Positions 1 through 8,376 of a DNA stretch of 19,163 nt are shown here, piece after piece (position 1 is the stretch's first letter; the number at the start of each line of letters is the position of its first letter). The stretch is from Coemansia sp. RSA 922 (Eukaryota > Kickxellomycota > Kickxellomycetes > Kickxellales > Kickxellaceae). The notes below the pieces were generated by a model that saw only the letters and a list, made by a program, of their open reading frames with translations, was not told the origin of the DNA and made no database searches. Made by a program: the position numbers and the translations under genes. Location: NCBI GenBank assembly GCA_027577415.1, contig JANBQS010000388.1:1-19163 (forward strand). The letters are read 5' to 3'.

Positions 1-42
1 TTTTTTTTTTTGGCGCAACCTTTAAGCGCAAATTTATTTTGA

Positions 43-627
43 TTAATTAAAAATAAAAAATGGTTCAAGCCACACTGGGCGGATTATCGGGTGCAGCTGG
101 GGCGTTGGTGTCGTCGTCCTGAGCTTATTGCTGGTGATACTGAATAATGTGATGAAGGCGGCCGGCCACTTGTTGTGATTCGCTTCTAAATGAGATCTTT
201 GCATCAAGCTCGTCGGCTCCAGTATTGAATTGGTACCACCGGTTAGACACTGCTTACCAGCGTTTTTCGAAAATGTGTGAGACCTTTTGCTCAGGGAATA
301 GGAATAGTAGAAGTCGTGCAGAATACGCGAGATGACTGCGGGATTTTTCAGCAGAGGAACATAGCCAAGCCGTGGAGGCTTTTGCCACCCAGTGACAAGT
401 ACAAAGGAGCATCTGAGCGACGGTTGTTTAATCGGAATGAGGCGGCTGTTATGAACTTCCAGCGGATCGTCGATAGTCTTTGCGAGACTGGCGATATTCC
501 CCAGGCGTTGAGGCGTTCTACTCCTAGACCTACTTGTACAGCGGCTGCCAAGAGAGCGGCGACTACTGGTAGGAAGGCACTGTCTAAGCGTTCGCGTAAT
601 GGCACCTCCTAGGCTGACAACCACCAT
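43..627 (-). CDS. Hypothetical 194-aa protein, uncertain
   Basis: This is an open frame from an ATG at 627 to a TAA at 43, in the same direction as the MutS gene beside it. I recognise no family. The first 45 residues are rich in Arg and Ser with almost no acidic residues, which could be a mitochondrial presequence or simply a non-coding frame. Residues from about 48 onward look more like a folded protein, with mixed charge and hydrophobic stretches. A GTAAGC donor at 257 and a TTTAG acceptor at 186 would make a 72-nt intron that keeps the frame, so the C-terminus is unsure. The other two minus frames also give protein-like stretches over 260-605, so this could be a decayed gene or a gene with unrecognised introns. 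No domain supports it. Confidence 0.3.
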   Translation of the reverse strand: MVVVSLGGAITRTLRQCLPTSSRRSLGSRCTSRSRSRTPQRLGNIASLAKTIDDPLEVHNSRLIPIKQPSLRCSFVLVTGWQKPPRLGYVPLLKNPAVISRILHDFYYSYSLSKRSHTFSKNAGKQCLTGGTNSILEPTSLMQRSHLEANHNKWPAAFITLFSITSNKLRTTTPTPQLHPIIRPVWLEPFFIFN

Positions 628-639
628 CTCAACTATAAT

Positions 640-785
640 ATTTCCGGCACGTTATCGCCGAGCTTGAAATAGCTCCTGTGCTCCAATAGGTTTAACAAGA
701 CGAGTGTGTTGGCATTCCAACACTGGGTTCAGCGAGGTATGCCATCGTGGCATATGTCTTCGGCCCATGGGCAAAGTAATTCTCT
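640..785 (-). pseudogene. Possible relic of the F-box-like family (3' region)
   Basis: On the minus strand, a short frame starting at the ATG at 768 reads PMGRR, then RWH, then AQELF, before a TAA at about 652-654. The intact family member at 12041-13774 has PMGRR, CWH and QRELF in the same order near its C-terminus, and both have an NY just upstream of PMGRR. The spacing between the motifs is shorter here and the rest does not align by eye. This is a weak call; chance similarity is quite possible. Confidence 0.2.
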
Positions 786-840
786 GAGTTTCTTTGCTTA
801 ACTCGTTTAATTCAGTTAGTTCAACAAATATACATAAATG

Positions 841-3800
841 TTACTTATGTGGAGAAAGTGCCAGCCTGGATGCAGCAAAATCCCGGGCAGTGGCCAGAAC
901 CTCCTTTGGGATCCCAGCTATTTGAGCGACGTACAGAGCATGCGATTTGTCGCAAATGCCAGGCTTAACCTTGTGCAAAAAGGCAAATCCGCCTTGTCCG
1001 TCCTCATAAATGGCAGTTTGCAGTGGTTGAATAGCACTCAGCTCGGGCACCACATGTGGCACCAATTCATGGTAGTGTGTAGCAAATATCGCCTTGCATC
1101 TGGTGCGATCATGTAGGTACCGGAGGGTCGCATAGGCAACAGAGATTCCGTCCACAGTCGATGTCCCGCGGCCAATCTCGTCAAGGATAACAAGCGAGTT
1201 GGCAGTAGCATGTTTGAGTATATCGGCCGTTTCGCTCATCTCCACCATAAACGTCGACTGATCCAGAGCCAAGTTGTCGCGAGCCCCGATGCGCGAATAA
1301 ATAGCGTCAAATATACGGAGCTGTGCATCGTCCGCAGGCACAAAACTGCCCACTTGCGCCAAAATCGATATCAGCGCGGTTTGACGCAGGAATGTGCTCT
1401 TGCCACCCATGTTTGGCCCCGTCAGCAGCAAGACTCGCCTGTCAATATCGCTAAACGTGCAGTCATTCCCCACGTACTGGCGGTTGGAGGCCAGCAGCTG
1501 CGATTCAACGACAGGATGCCGGCCATTCACTATAACATGCATGTCACCCTCGGCATCATCCTTAAGAGACTCAGATGTGGATACAAAGCGTGGCCGCACA
1601 TACTGGCGAGCAGACGCCAGAAGCGACATTGAGATGGCCACATCAAGGTCGGCCAGTACCTTGCTATTTGTCCGAATTGAGGCACTGGCCTCGAGCACAC
1701 TATCTCTCAATTCCTCAAACACGCGCATCTCCTCGGCCTGAATAGTGTTCTTCAACATCTCGATTTCGGACAGCAGATATGTCCACTGGTTGTTCTCAAA
1801 GCGCACCTTGCTCTTTAGCGACTGAATCATGCGGAACTCGGTACTGTCAGCTAGCCGTTCTGAATCTCGCTTGGACACCTCGATAAAATGACCCAATGCT
1901 GGTATAGTGTCCAGCCGCAGCGACGAGCACTTGAACTGCATTTGCCAATGTAACTGCAGTTGCTTGCGCTCGAGGTCCTTGGCCACGAGTTGTCGGTGCA
2001 GGTTGGTGATTCGGTCGCTGCAGTCTGGTCGGAGAAAGCCAAACACGCGCACATCTCGCTCAGCGTCCCTGCGAATCTTGGTGTCGATGTCTCGTACCAA
2101 GGACTCTAACGAGAGCAAGGCCAGCTCCTTGCGTCGGACAATATCAAGTGTCGCGGGATAAAGTCGGCGCGATACAGTACTGCGCCTCCTTGCCGACCAA
2201 CCACTCAAAGTTGCGCTATCATCGGCTACCGCTGGATCAGATAGACGGTCTTCCCAGCTGTCGTCTTTACTGGTATCCAAGTGCGCCCTCAAGATAGCCT
2301 TAATCTTGGATACCTCGCCCAATGTGCGCGCAATGTCCAACAAGTCGTGGGGACCGCCGCAGTTGAGCGATAACTTGTTGACGGCGCGTTCCACATCGCC
2401 AATATTATCCAGACGCTCGTAGATCTGGTCACGAACCCTCGTGCTAAAGTTAAAAAACTCCACCAAATCGAGTCGCTGCTCGATAATGCCGATTTCGGTG
2501 GATGGAGCAGTCAGGCGCTTGGCCAAAAGTCTGCCTCCAGCGCTAGTCTTTGTACGGTCAATCTCGCCGAGCAAGGTATGTTCAGAGTTGCCACGCTCGC
2601 CACCGTTAGAGGGCTGCAATAACTCTAGGGCTTGGATAGTAGCAGCGCTCATTCGCATATGTCCCTCGACACGGTAGCGCTTGGGAGGTTGTAATGGCGG
2701 CAGTAGCCCCAACTGCGTGTCCAAGATGTAGTTCAGCAGCGCACACGATGCAGCTTGCTCTCCGCTGGACAGCTCTGTTGACTCGAGCAGAATGTGCTCT
2801 GGCGACGAAATCAGTCTCGCTGATGGCGCTGATATAGGGCAATGCGCGCTCCGGCCGTTGGCAGTGTTGTCCCCAGCTCCCGACGGATTGCTTGTGTGCA
2901 AATTCGGTCCCAGTGGCGAGCTTCGGCAGTAAAACGACTCTGATAGAACGTTAGTAATCAGGGGCTGCGTAGAAGTCGATGCTGATGTCGGGTAGACCGA
3001 GGATAGGACCTGCCGGATAGTACCATTGTCCTTGTCAACGAGTATCTCCTTGGGACGAATTCGAGCCAGATCAGCGCTTAGTGAGTCGGCGGAGCTGATG
3101 CAAGTCATGAAATCACCAGTCGCCAAGTCAAGCCAGGCCAAGCAAAGCGCAGTATCGTCCTCACTAGTAGCGGAGGGGTCTTGTATATGAGAGTCTATTA
3201 CGGGCATCGGTGGGATCGCGGGTGCCTCGGGCAGGAGCACGCTGCTTGGGTCAAACTGCAGCGGTCGTGGCGGCTTCATAATCAATGATTCACTCTTTGG
3301 CGGGCGTCCTGGTCGTCGCTTGGGCTGTTCCAGCTGTTGCTCCGGTTCCAGTTGCTGTTGCCACTCTCTTCGCGCGGCGGCCAATATACGGGCATTTGAC
3401 TCACAGTACCGCTCCTCCAATAATGCCTTTTCCCGTCGCCACAGAGTAAGCCTCGCTTGATACTCGATTTGTCGCCTATCCAGCTGAGCAATAGACAAAA
3501 TGTAGTTGTGCACTCTGGTGTCGGCCAAGCATTGGTCGTCAATCAGTGTCCCAGGAGTAATGATTCTCGTAACTTTTCTCGTAAACGACCTTCGCATAGG
3601 CTCTTGAAACTGCTCGCACAACGCAACACTCAGTCCATGGCGCACTACCAAGATCTCGACATAGCGCAGTAGGGATCGGGCGGGGAAACCAGTAAACCGC
3701 ACGGAACCAGCTCGGAACTTTTTGTCGACTACTTGGAGCCCCAAAATGTGTCCTCCAATGTCGTCTGCTTGGTCAAAGTACAGCTCGTAAAAGTCGCCTA

Positions 3801-4137
3801 CCCGGACAAGTAGCACGCAGTCGGGGTATTTTTGTCGGTAGTCTCGTGCGGTGTTCAATACGGCGCTTGTACTGACGACTGGCTCGACTGGGCTCCCCTC
3901 CTCGGGATCAGCCAAGTGCTGGAGGTGATCGCTACCAGACTGCGTCTGCGTGTCATCTCGAGCCATGGCATCGCGACTACTGCTGTACGGAGCTGACCCT
4001 TGAGGCAAACGAAGAGGCAGCCGAATGGTGCTCCCTGGCCGCGCAATAGCAGGCGCTGTATGGGCGATCCGAGTACTAGCGGCTCGTCGTAGTCTCTGCA
4101 TAGCCGAGGGCCTAAGCAGGCAGTGACGAGCAAGCAT
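841..4137 (-). CDS. MSH1: Mitochondrial DNA mismatch repair protein MSH1 (MutS homologue)
   Basis: This 1098-aa MutS-family ATPase should bind mispaired or damaged mitochondrial DNA. The N-terminus (residues 1-50) is rich in Arg, Ser and Ala with almost no acids, as in a mitochondrial presequence. The mismatch-binding domain carries GDFYELY at 114-120, keeping the Phe-x-Glu motif (F116, E118). The core and clamp run from about 450 to 830. Walker A GPNMGGKST is at 907-915, Walker B LVILDEIGRGTST at 982-994, and HYHELV starts at 1021. Yeast Msh1 is about 960 aa; the extra length is low-complexity linker at 240-325 and 400-450. An AT-hook-like KRRPGRPPK lies at 273-281. The frame stays open upstream to 4407, but that part is not presequence-like and begins with GTG, so I chose the ATG at 4137. 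No intron is needed. The retained presequence and single MutS architecture argue against nuclear MSH2, MSH3 or MSH6. Confidence 0.93.
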   Translation of the reverse strand: MLARHCLLRPSAMQRLRRAASTRIAHTAPAIARPGSTIRLPLRLPQGSAPYSSSRDAMARDDTQTQSGSDHLQHLADPEEGSPVEPVVSTSAVLNTARDYRQKYPDCVLLVRVGDFYELYFDQADDIGGHILGLQVVDKKFRAGSVRFTGFPARSLLRYVEILVVRHGLSVALCEQFQEPMRRSFTRKVTRIITPGTLIDDQCLADTRVHNYILSIAQLDRRQIEYQARLTLWRREKALLEERYCESNARILAAARREWQQQLEPEQQLEQPKRRPGRPPKSESLIMKPPRPLQFDPSSVLLPEAPAIPPMPVIDSHIQDPSATSEDDTALCLAWLDLATGDFMTCISSADSLSADLARIRPKEILVDKDNGTIRQVLSSVYPTSASTSTQPLITNVLSESFYCRSSPLGPNLHTSNPSGAGDNTANGRSAHCPISAPSARLISSPEHILLESTELSSGEQAASCALLNYILDTQLGLLPPLQPPKRYRVEGHMRMSAATIQALELLQPSNGGERGNSEHTLLGEIDRTKTSAGGRLLAKRLTAPSTEIGIIEQRLDLVEFFNFSTRVRDQIYERLDNIGDVERAVNKLSLNCGGPHDLLDIARTLGEVSKIKAILRAHLDTSKDDSWEDRLSDPAVADDSATLSGWSARRRSTVSRRLYPATLDIVRRKELALLSLESLVRDIDTKIRRDAERDVRVFGFLRPDCSDRITNLHRQLVAKDLERKQLQLHWQMQFKCSSLRLDTIPALGHFIEVSKRDSERLADSTEFRMIQSLKSKVRFENNQWTYLLSEIEMLKNTIQAEEMRVFEELRDSVLEASASIRTNSKVLADLDVAISMSLLASARQYVRPRFVSTSESLKDDAEGDMHVIVNGRHPVVESQLLASNRQYVGNDCTFSDIDRRVLLLTGPNMGGKSTFLRQTALISILAQVGSFVPADDAQLRIFDAIYSRIGARDNLALDQSTFMVEMSETADILKHATANSLVILDEIGRGTSTVDGISVAYATLRYLHDRTRCKAIFATHYHELVPHVVPELSAIQPLQTAIYEDGQGGFAFLHKVKPGICDKSHALYVAQIAGIPKEVLATARDFAASRLALSPHK

Positions 4138-4138
4138 T

Positions 4139-4162
4139 GTGTGTGTGTGTGTGTTTTTTTTT
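4139..4162. repeat. (GT)8 microsatellite plus T run at the MSH1 start
   Basis: Eight GT units (4139-4154) run into a run of Ts to 4162. On the MSH1 strand this is an A run, then (AC)8, directly abutting the ATG at 4137. It is translated only if a more upstream start is used. Otherwise it is the last part of the 5' leader, where length changes could affect initiation. Confidence 0.9.
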
Positions 4163-4399
4163 AATTTTAATAATGCAGAGAATGAAATGAAATTAATGTA
4201 AAAGCAATCGAGAAAACACAGGTAGACATTGGTGCCAAAGGCTGCGGCTCGGATAACGAGCCAAATATTGCTAAAGGCCACTTGATCACAGCTCAGTGAG
4301 CCGCTCACCTCCTCAGTCCAAAAAGAGGCTGTTGTTGACAGCGGCGATTTAGTCGAGATAACGCAGTCCAGGCAAAACGAGTACAAAGGCATGCTGAAA

Positions 4400-4407
4400 T
4401 GAGTCAC
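4400..4407 (+). promoter_or_regulatory. Gcn4/AP-1-type site TGAGTCAC
   Basis: The sequence is a perfect TGAGTCA core (reverse complement TGACTCA), the site bound by Gcn4/Cpc1 bZIP activators of general amino-acid control. It lies 195 bp upstream of the asparagine synthetase ATG and 72 bp upstream of its TATA box. That is an ordinary position for an activator site, and fungal ASN genes are known Gcn4 targets. A related TGACAC half-site is at about 4444. Binding is inferred. Confidence 0.6.
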
Positions 4408-4471
4408 TCCCCGGGTCTAGGGAGATTGCCTGTCTAGATCATGGTGACACAGCGAGTGGATTTCCTTATCG

Positions 4472-4478
4472 TATAAAT
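4472..4478 (+). promoter_or_regulatory. TATA box of asparagine synthetase
   Basis: TATAAAT lies 130 bp before the ATG at 4602 and downstream of the Gcn4-type site. The ATG that overlaps its 3' end (4477) would not be transcribed if initiation occurs downstream, so it is not a likely upstream ORF. Confidence 0.6.
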
Positions 4479-4601
4479 GCTGTTCCAAGCAGCTCTAGAG
4501 CCTTCCTCGCTTGCTTGTCTCCACAGGGCTTTTTCTTTCTTTCTTCCTTTTCCTTTTTTCATATCTCTATTTTCCTCACTTTATAGCACTCGTTTTCAAA
4601 C

Positions 4602-6627
4602 ATGTGTGGCATCTTTGGCGTCTACAACTACTACGGCGATGTTGGCGAGTTCCGTCAGCGCGCCTTGGACCTCTCCAAAAAGTAAGTACTGAACATGGCT
4701 ATCTCCTCTTCCCAGTCCACCCAAAAAAGACCTCCTTTTTTTCTAACAGCTACCCTGGCAAGTACATGTCTCTTCCTTTTCCCCCCTTTGATAGACTTCG
4801 CCACCGCGGCCCAGATTGGTCTGGATGCATTGTTGCCGACAACAACATTGTCTGCCACGAGCGGTTGGCAATTGTTGGTGTTGATACGGGCGCTCAGCCT
4901 CTGACCAACGCTGATGAGTCAATCGTACTGACGGTTAACGGCGAGATCTACAACCACAAGAAGCTTGAGGCCGAGCTTAAGCAGCCCAGTTCGTTCAAGA
5001 CCCATTCGGACTGCGAGGTCATTCTTCACATGGTACAGTATCCAAAATGAAAAGCAGAACCAGATATCAGGATCTCCAAAGATAATATTGTTGGCGTTGG
5101 GGGGTAATATGTAACCCTGATGTGCTTTTTGGGGCGTGGTATTTCTGTGGAGTGTTCTCACTAAAACTCTTTTTGCACTAACCATGCAAACGACCGTTGC
5201 TGCCGTTGTTATTTTTTACTCATCGAATGTAGTACAGCGAGATTGGCACGGACGTCTGTGCCAAGCTTGACGGCATGTTCTCGTGGGCTTTGCTTGACCG
5301 GCGCTCAGCAAAGTCGCGGCTGGTAGCAGCACGCGACCCCATCGGTATCACGACGCTGTATATCGGGCGAGTGAGCGCACACCCCGAGACGGTGTTTATT
5401 GCGTCCGAGCTCAAGTCCCTTAACGAGGAGTGCGACCAGATCGACGAGTTCCCACCGGGTCACTACTTTGACTCGGAGGACGGGCAGTTCCACCGGTACT
5501 TTAAGCCTGACTGGTGGGCGCCTGAGCGTATCGCAACAGCGCCTGTCGACTACCGCCAGCTGCGCGAGTCGCTGACTGCTGCAGTCCGCAAGCGCCTGAT
5601 GGCTGAAGTGCCCTACGGCGTGTTGCTCTCTGGTGGGCTGGACTCGAGCCTTATCTCCAGCATTGCCGTACGCGAGGCGGCGCGTATCTCGGCCTCGGCT
5701 CAGTCTGATACTGAGGATATCGATACTCGTGGAGCTCGCTACTTCCCCCGTATGCACTCGTTCTCCATCGGTCTGCCTGGTGCTCCTGATCTGATTGCTG
5801 CGCGCAAGGTAGCAAAGTTCCTTAGAACCGCCCACCACGAGCTCACGTACACTGTGCAGGAAGGTCTTGATGCCGTAGCCGATGTCATCTACCACTTGGA
5901 GACCTACGATGTGACGACTATTCGAGCTTCTACTCCTATGTATCTGATGTCGCGCAAGATTAAGTCTACGGGCGTCAAGATGGTCCTGTCTGGCGAGGGT
6001 GCCGACGAGGTCTTTGGCGGATACTTGTACTTCCACTATGCTCCCAACGCTGACGACTTCCACAAGGAGACTGTCAACCGTGTGCACAACTTGCATACCA
6101 GCGACTGCCTGCGCGCCAACAAGTCGACCATGGCTTGGGGCCTCGAGGCTCGTGTGCCGTTCCTTGACAAGGAGTTTTTGCAGGTTGCCATGAACGTGCG
6201 TGCTGAAGACAAGCAGTGCTCGAAGGACTTGATGGAGAAGGCTATCATCCGCCGTGCCTTTGACGTCGAGTTTGCTGATGCTGGTTTCACGCCCGAGGAG
6301 CTGGCCAAGGGCCCCTATTTGCCTCACGATGTGCTATGGCGCCAGAAGGAGCAGTTCAGCGATGGCGTCGGATACTCATGGATCGACTCGCTGAAGGAGT
6401 GGGCTGAGCGCCGTGTATCCGATGAGGCCATGGCTGCTGTCGACCAGCGCTTCCCCTACGATACTCCCAGCACCAAGGAGGCCTATTTGTATCGCGAGCT
6501 GTTTGAGCAGCACTTCCCACAAAAGGCTTGCCTCAAGTCTGTCGTAAGGTGGGTGCCCCGTACTGACTGGGGTTGCAGCGCTGACCCCAGCGGCCGTGCA
6601 CAAAAGATCCACGACAAGGCATATTGA
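4602..6627 (+). CDS. ASN: Asparagine synthetase (glutamine-hydrolysing), three exons
   Basis: The enzyme makes asparagine from aspartate, ATP and glutamine in the cytosol. Exons are 4602-4681, 4795-5032 and 5233-6627, giving 570 aa, close to yeast Asn1/Asn2 (about 572). The protein opens with MCGIFG, whose Cys2 is the class-II glutaminase nucleophile. The first splice restores KLRHRGPDW at the exon 1/2 joint, and the second joins VILHM to YSEIGTDV; both are standard in the family. The ATP-binding P-loop SGGLDSS is at about 239-245, and [12 protein letters not shown] is at about 359-370 in the synthetase domain. [14 protein letters not shown] follows in the same domain. Codons in exon 3 are strongly C/G-ending, suggesting high expression. 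The Gcn4-type site upstream suggests induction by amino-acid starvation. The 3' end converges on the next gene with 76 bp between. Confidence 0.96.
4682..4794 (+). other. Intron 1 of asparagine synthetase (113 nt)
   Basis: The donor is GTAAGT after codon 26 plus two bases; the acceptor is GATAG. Splicing gives the conserved LRHRGPDW sequence in frame. Without splicing the frame breaks. Confidence 0.92.
5033..5232 (+). other. Intron 2 of asparagine synthetase (200 nt)
   Basis: The donor is GTACAG directly after an ATG codon and the acceptor is TGTAG, phase 0. A CTAAC branch-point-like motif lies at about 5178. The intron is A+T-richer than the exons and has in-frame stops. Confidence 0.88.
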
Positions 6628-6703
6628 CATTTTTTCCCCTCGCTTTAATAGAAAAAATGTCTCGTATTTTGTCCAAAAAATACACTCTAATCCAATGCCT
6701 ATG

Positions 6704-7195
6704 TCAGAGTTGAGTTTGCTGTAGTACGCTTGTCAGACGTCGAGCATGCATCCGTCTGAACTCTTCATGATCTGTGCGTAACCGGTCCTCGAATTTCTCG
6801 TTACGTCTGTTCATTTCCTCAACATACTTGCTTTTTTTCTCATCGGCTGGGTTCTTGCTCCTCTCGATAGTATGCAATGTCTCACCAGCCAAGGCTGTGG
6901 TTTCTTTTATGCTCTGCGTGGTTACCGACTGGTTATCGAGGCAGTTGCGTATTGCCTCCTTGCTGTCAATCAACAGGTCCTTGTTAACGCTTGCTGCCTC
7001 TTGTGTTTTCTGCAACAAGTTGAGCATAGTCGAGAGCTGAGCCTCGGTTGAGTACTGACATCCATCAATGACGCTAACTAGTTCGCTAGCTGCTGTCTGA
7101 GCGCAGCCTCGGATATCGGCAGTCAGCATTTGTAAACTAGCATTGGCCGCATCAATAAACCCCTCGGCCGCTTTACCACTTCCCTTGGTGTCCAT
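6704..7195 (-). CDS. Small coiled-coil protein, unidentified
   Basis: This 163-aa protein has no signal or membrane segment when started at the ATG at 7195. The frame is open to 7276, but that extension starts without ATG and is a hydrophobic translation of an A+T-rich leader, so I reject it. The sequence is almost wholly helical by composition. A Ser/Ala/Thr-rich half (about 1-75) is followed by a highly charged C-terminal coiled coil (about 105-155) full of Glu, Arg and Lys. Size and layout resemble small adaptor subunits such as those of BLOC-1 or similar endosomal complexes, but I see no diagnostic motif and offer that only as a guess. It is convergent with asparagine synthetase. Reading-frame quality and length argue that it is a real gene. 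Confidence 0.65.
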   Translation of the reverse strand: MDTKGSGKAAEGFIDAANASLQMLTADIRGCAQTAASELVSVIDGCQYSTEAQLSTMLNLLQKTQEAASVNKDLLIDSKEAIRNCLDNQSVTTQSIKETTALAGETLHTIERSKNPADEKKSKYVEEMNRRNEKFEDRLRTDHEEFRRMHARRLTSVLQQTQL

Positions 7196-7447
7196 TGAAA
7201 CAATTGATATTGAGAAAAATCCAAAAAGTTGAGAGAAAAAAACTAATTGATACATGTTTGGGAGCAAATCAATCAATATGATTATAGCCTCGCTTGACGA
7301 ATTGACTCAACTATGGCAGAGCAAATTGTCACAGCGAATTTTCTTTTGTCAAGTTCAGGGTATTATCGGGAAAAGATCGTAGGCCCCGGCCGGTGACAAC
7401 ATACAATTACCAATCCCGAGTAATGGTGAAAAAAATGTTCAAAGAAA

Positions 7448-7466
7448 CATTCAAAGGCTTTGAATG
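7448..7466. repeat. Perfect 9-bp inverted repeat, CATTCAAAG-G-CTTTGAATG
   Basis: Two 9-base arms are separated by one base. Direct TGTTCAAAG copies flank it at 7436-7444 and 7468-7476. The spacing is not that of a canonical heat-shock element (GAA and TTC two bases apart), because the gap here is three. It may be a dimeric factor site upstream of the orphan gene. Confidence 0.75.
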
Positions 7467-7810
7467 GTGTTCAAAGGATACTCTGGAAACTTTTAAAAGC
7501 CGGCAAAGACTCTATTCTTGTCTTTCACTCTTTGAGTTTTTTTTTTATCGATCCGGAAGCACCGGGTGAAATCGGGATTGACTAAACTATTAGCTGGGCT
7601 GCGGAATGGTCGCCTTATTGCTATCAAAAAGATTTGCTCATGGTCTATTCCGGGTTTACCCATTCTGTCTTTCAAAGTTTCTTTTCAACTGAACTTCAAA
7701 GAAAATTGCGTCGACGAGTGACAAAAGACTATGATGCAACCATGTTGCTTCTCCCGATGGTGGGGGATTTTTTTTTAGCCCTTGCTAAAAAAAAGTGCCC
7801 AAGGAAAAGC

Positions 7811-7818
7811 TATAAAAG
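7811..7818 (+). promoter_or_regulatory. TATA box of the orphan gene
   Basis: TATAAAAG lies 105 bp before the ATG at 7916. That would give a leader of about 60-75 nt, normal for fungi. Confidence 0.6.
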
Positions 7819-7915
7819 CCCTGCAATCCCCAGAAGTTTTAGTGTTGATTTATTCGTCAACATCTCAAGTATTCACATCTACAAATAGTACTGATTCTGC
7901 TTACACGCTCTAAAT

Positions 7916-8299
7916 ATGTCCGCTAGTACTCCAATCGTATACCTTGGATCTCTGTCTCAGCTCAAGGATTTTATAAATTCCAACGGAACGTGTCTTATTC
8001 TCGAATCTTACGAAACTAGCTACCTGAAATTGTTCGAGATAGTTGTTAACAGCCCGAGCAAATATGATCTTTTATCGATTAACCTACCAATAGGCATTTG
8101 TAATTGGAGTGTAGCTAATGGAAATCCAAGTCTACAGGGCTGTGATTTGGAGGCGATAACCCCTATATTATATAAGAGTAATAGCCCGGTCAGTACTCCT
8201 GATAATATCCGAATTATTTTGGATATTATTGCAAAGATAATACAGTATCCAATTCCTGAGCTTCCTCTGTCAGTGTTGCAACGTCTACCAAAGTATTAG
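7916..8299 (+). CDS. Orphan 127-aa protein, possibly a degenerate thioredoxin fold
   Basis: This is an uninterrupted 127-codon frame with a clean start, a TATA box and tandem AATAAA signals 50 nt after the stop, so it is probably expressed. It is not recognised by family. The order of elements is loosely thioredoxin-like. A helix (LSQLKDFI, about 12-20) precedes a strand (TCLILES), then YETSYLKLF sits where an active-site CxxC helix would be. A second strand and a proline turn (NPSLQG) follow, then an amphipathic C-terminal helix (about 97-112). No CxxC motif is present, so redox activity is not expected. It has no signal peptide or membrane segment. Codons are visibly more A/T-ending than in its neighbours, which fits a young, lowly expressed or transferred gene. 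The fold idea is only inference. Confidence 0.6.
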   Translation: MSASTPIVYLGSLSQLKDFINSNGTCLILESYETSYLKLFEIVVNSPSKYDLLSINLPIGICNWSVANGNPSLQGCDLEAITPILYKSNSPVSTPDNIRIILDIIAKIIQYPIPELPLSVLQRLPKY

Positions 8300-8347
8300 T
8301 TACGTCTCTTTAGTTAGTAATAATACTAGTTTCAATCAGTAGTCAAC

Positions 8348-8357
8348 AATAAATAAA
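8348..8357 (+). terminator. Tandem AATAAA polyadenylation signals
   Basis: Two overlapping AATAAA hexamers (8348-8353 and 8352-8357) start 49 nt after the stop codon of the orphan gene. Confidence 0.5.
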
Positions 8358-8376
8358 CAGTTTAATTACACCACTT

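Larger units (their letters stand above)
4138..4601. promoter_or_regulatory. Divergent promoter between MSH1 and asparagine synthetase
   Basis: This 464-bp spacer separates the start of MSH1 (leftward) from the start of ASN (rightward). It holds the GT repeat, a Gcn4-type site, a TATA box, and on the ASN side a long pyrimidine-rich tract (about 4520-4585) just before the ATG. Such tracts are common in leaders of well-expressed fungal genes. No ATG lies between the TATA box and the ASN start codon. Confidence 0.7.
7196..7915. promoter_or_regulatory. 720-bp spacer with upstream region of the orphan gene
   Basis: This divergent spacer lies between the coiled-coil gene (leftward) and the orphan at 7916 (rightward). 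It contains five TTCAAAG heptamers (about 7438, 7450, 7470, 7674 and 7697), one perfect palindrome built from this motif, and a TATA box. The frames in it are short and I see no gene. Confidence 0.5.

Noticed and set aside
348..605. Minus-strand frame with a hydrophobic N-terminus
   Set aside because: It begins with GTG just after an in-frame stop and has no ATG start. I kept only the ATG frame at 627, at low confidence.
277..612. Plus-strand frame of 111 codons
   Set aside because: It starts with GTG rather than ATG, overlaps an equally plausible minus-strand frame and shows no family features.
4138..4407. N-terminal extension of the MSH1 frame
   Set aside because: It starts at a GTG, reads through the CA repeat and lacks presequence character, while the ATG at 4137 gives a classical mitochondrial N-terminus.
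5305..6327. 340-codon open frame on the minus strand
   Set aside because: It lies wholly antisense to exon 3 of asparagine synthetase, whose C/G-ending codons create a stop-poor reverse frame. It shows no domain.
7436..7480. Heat-shock element made of TTC and GAA units
   Set aside because: TTC and GAA units are three bases apart instead of two, so the canonical pattern is not met.
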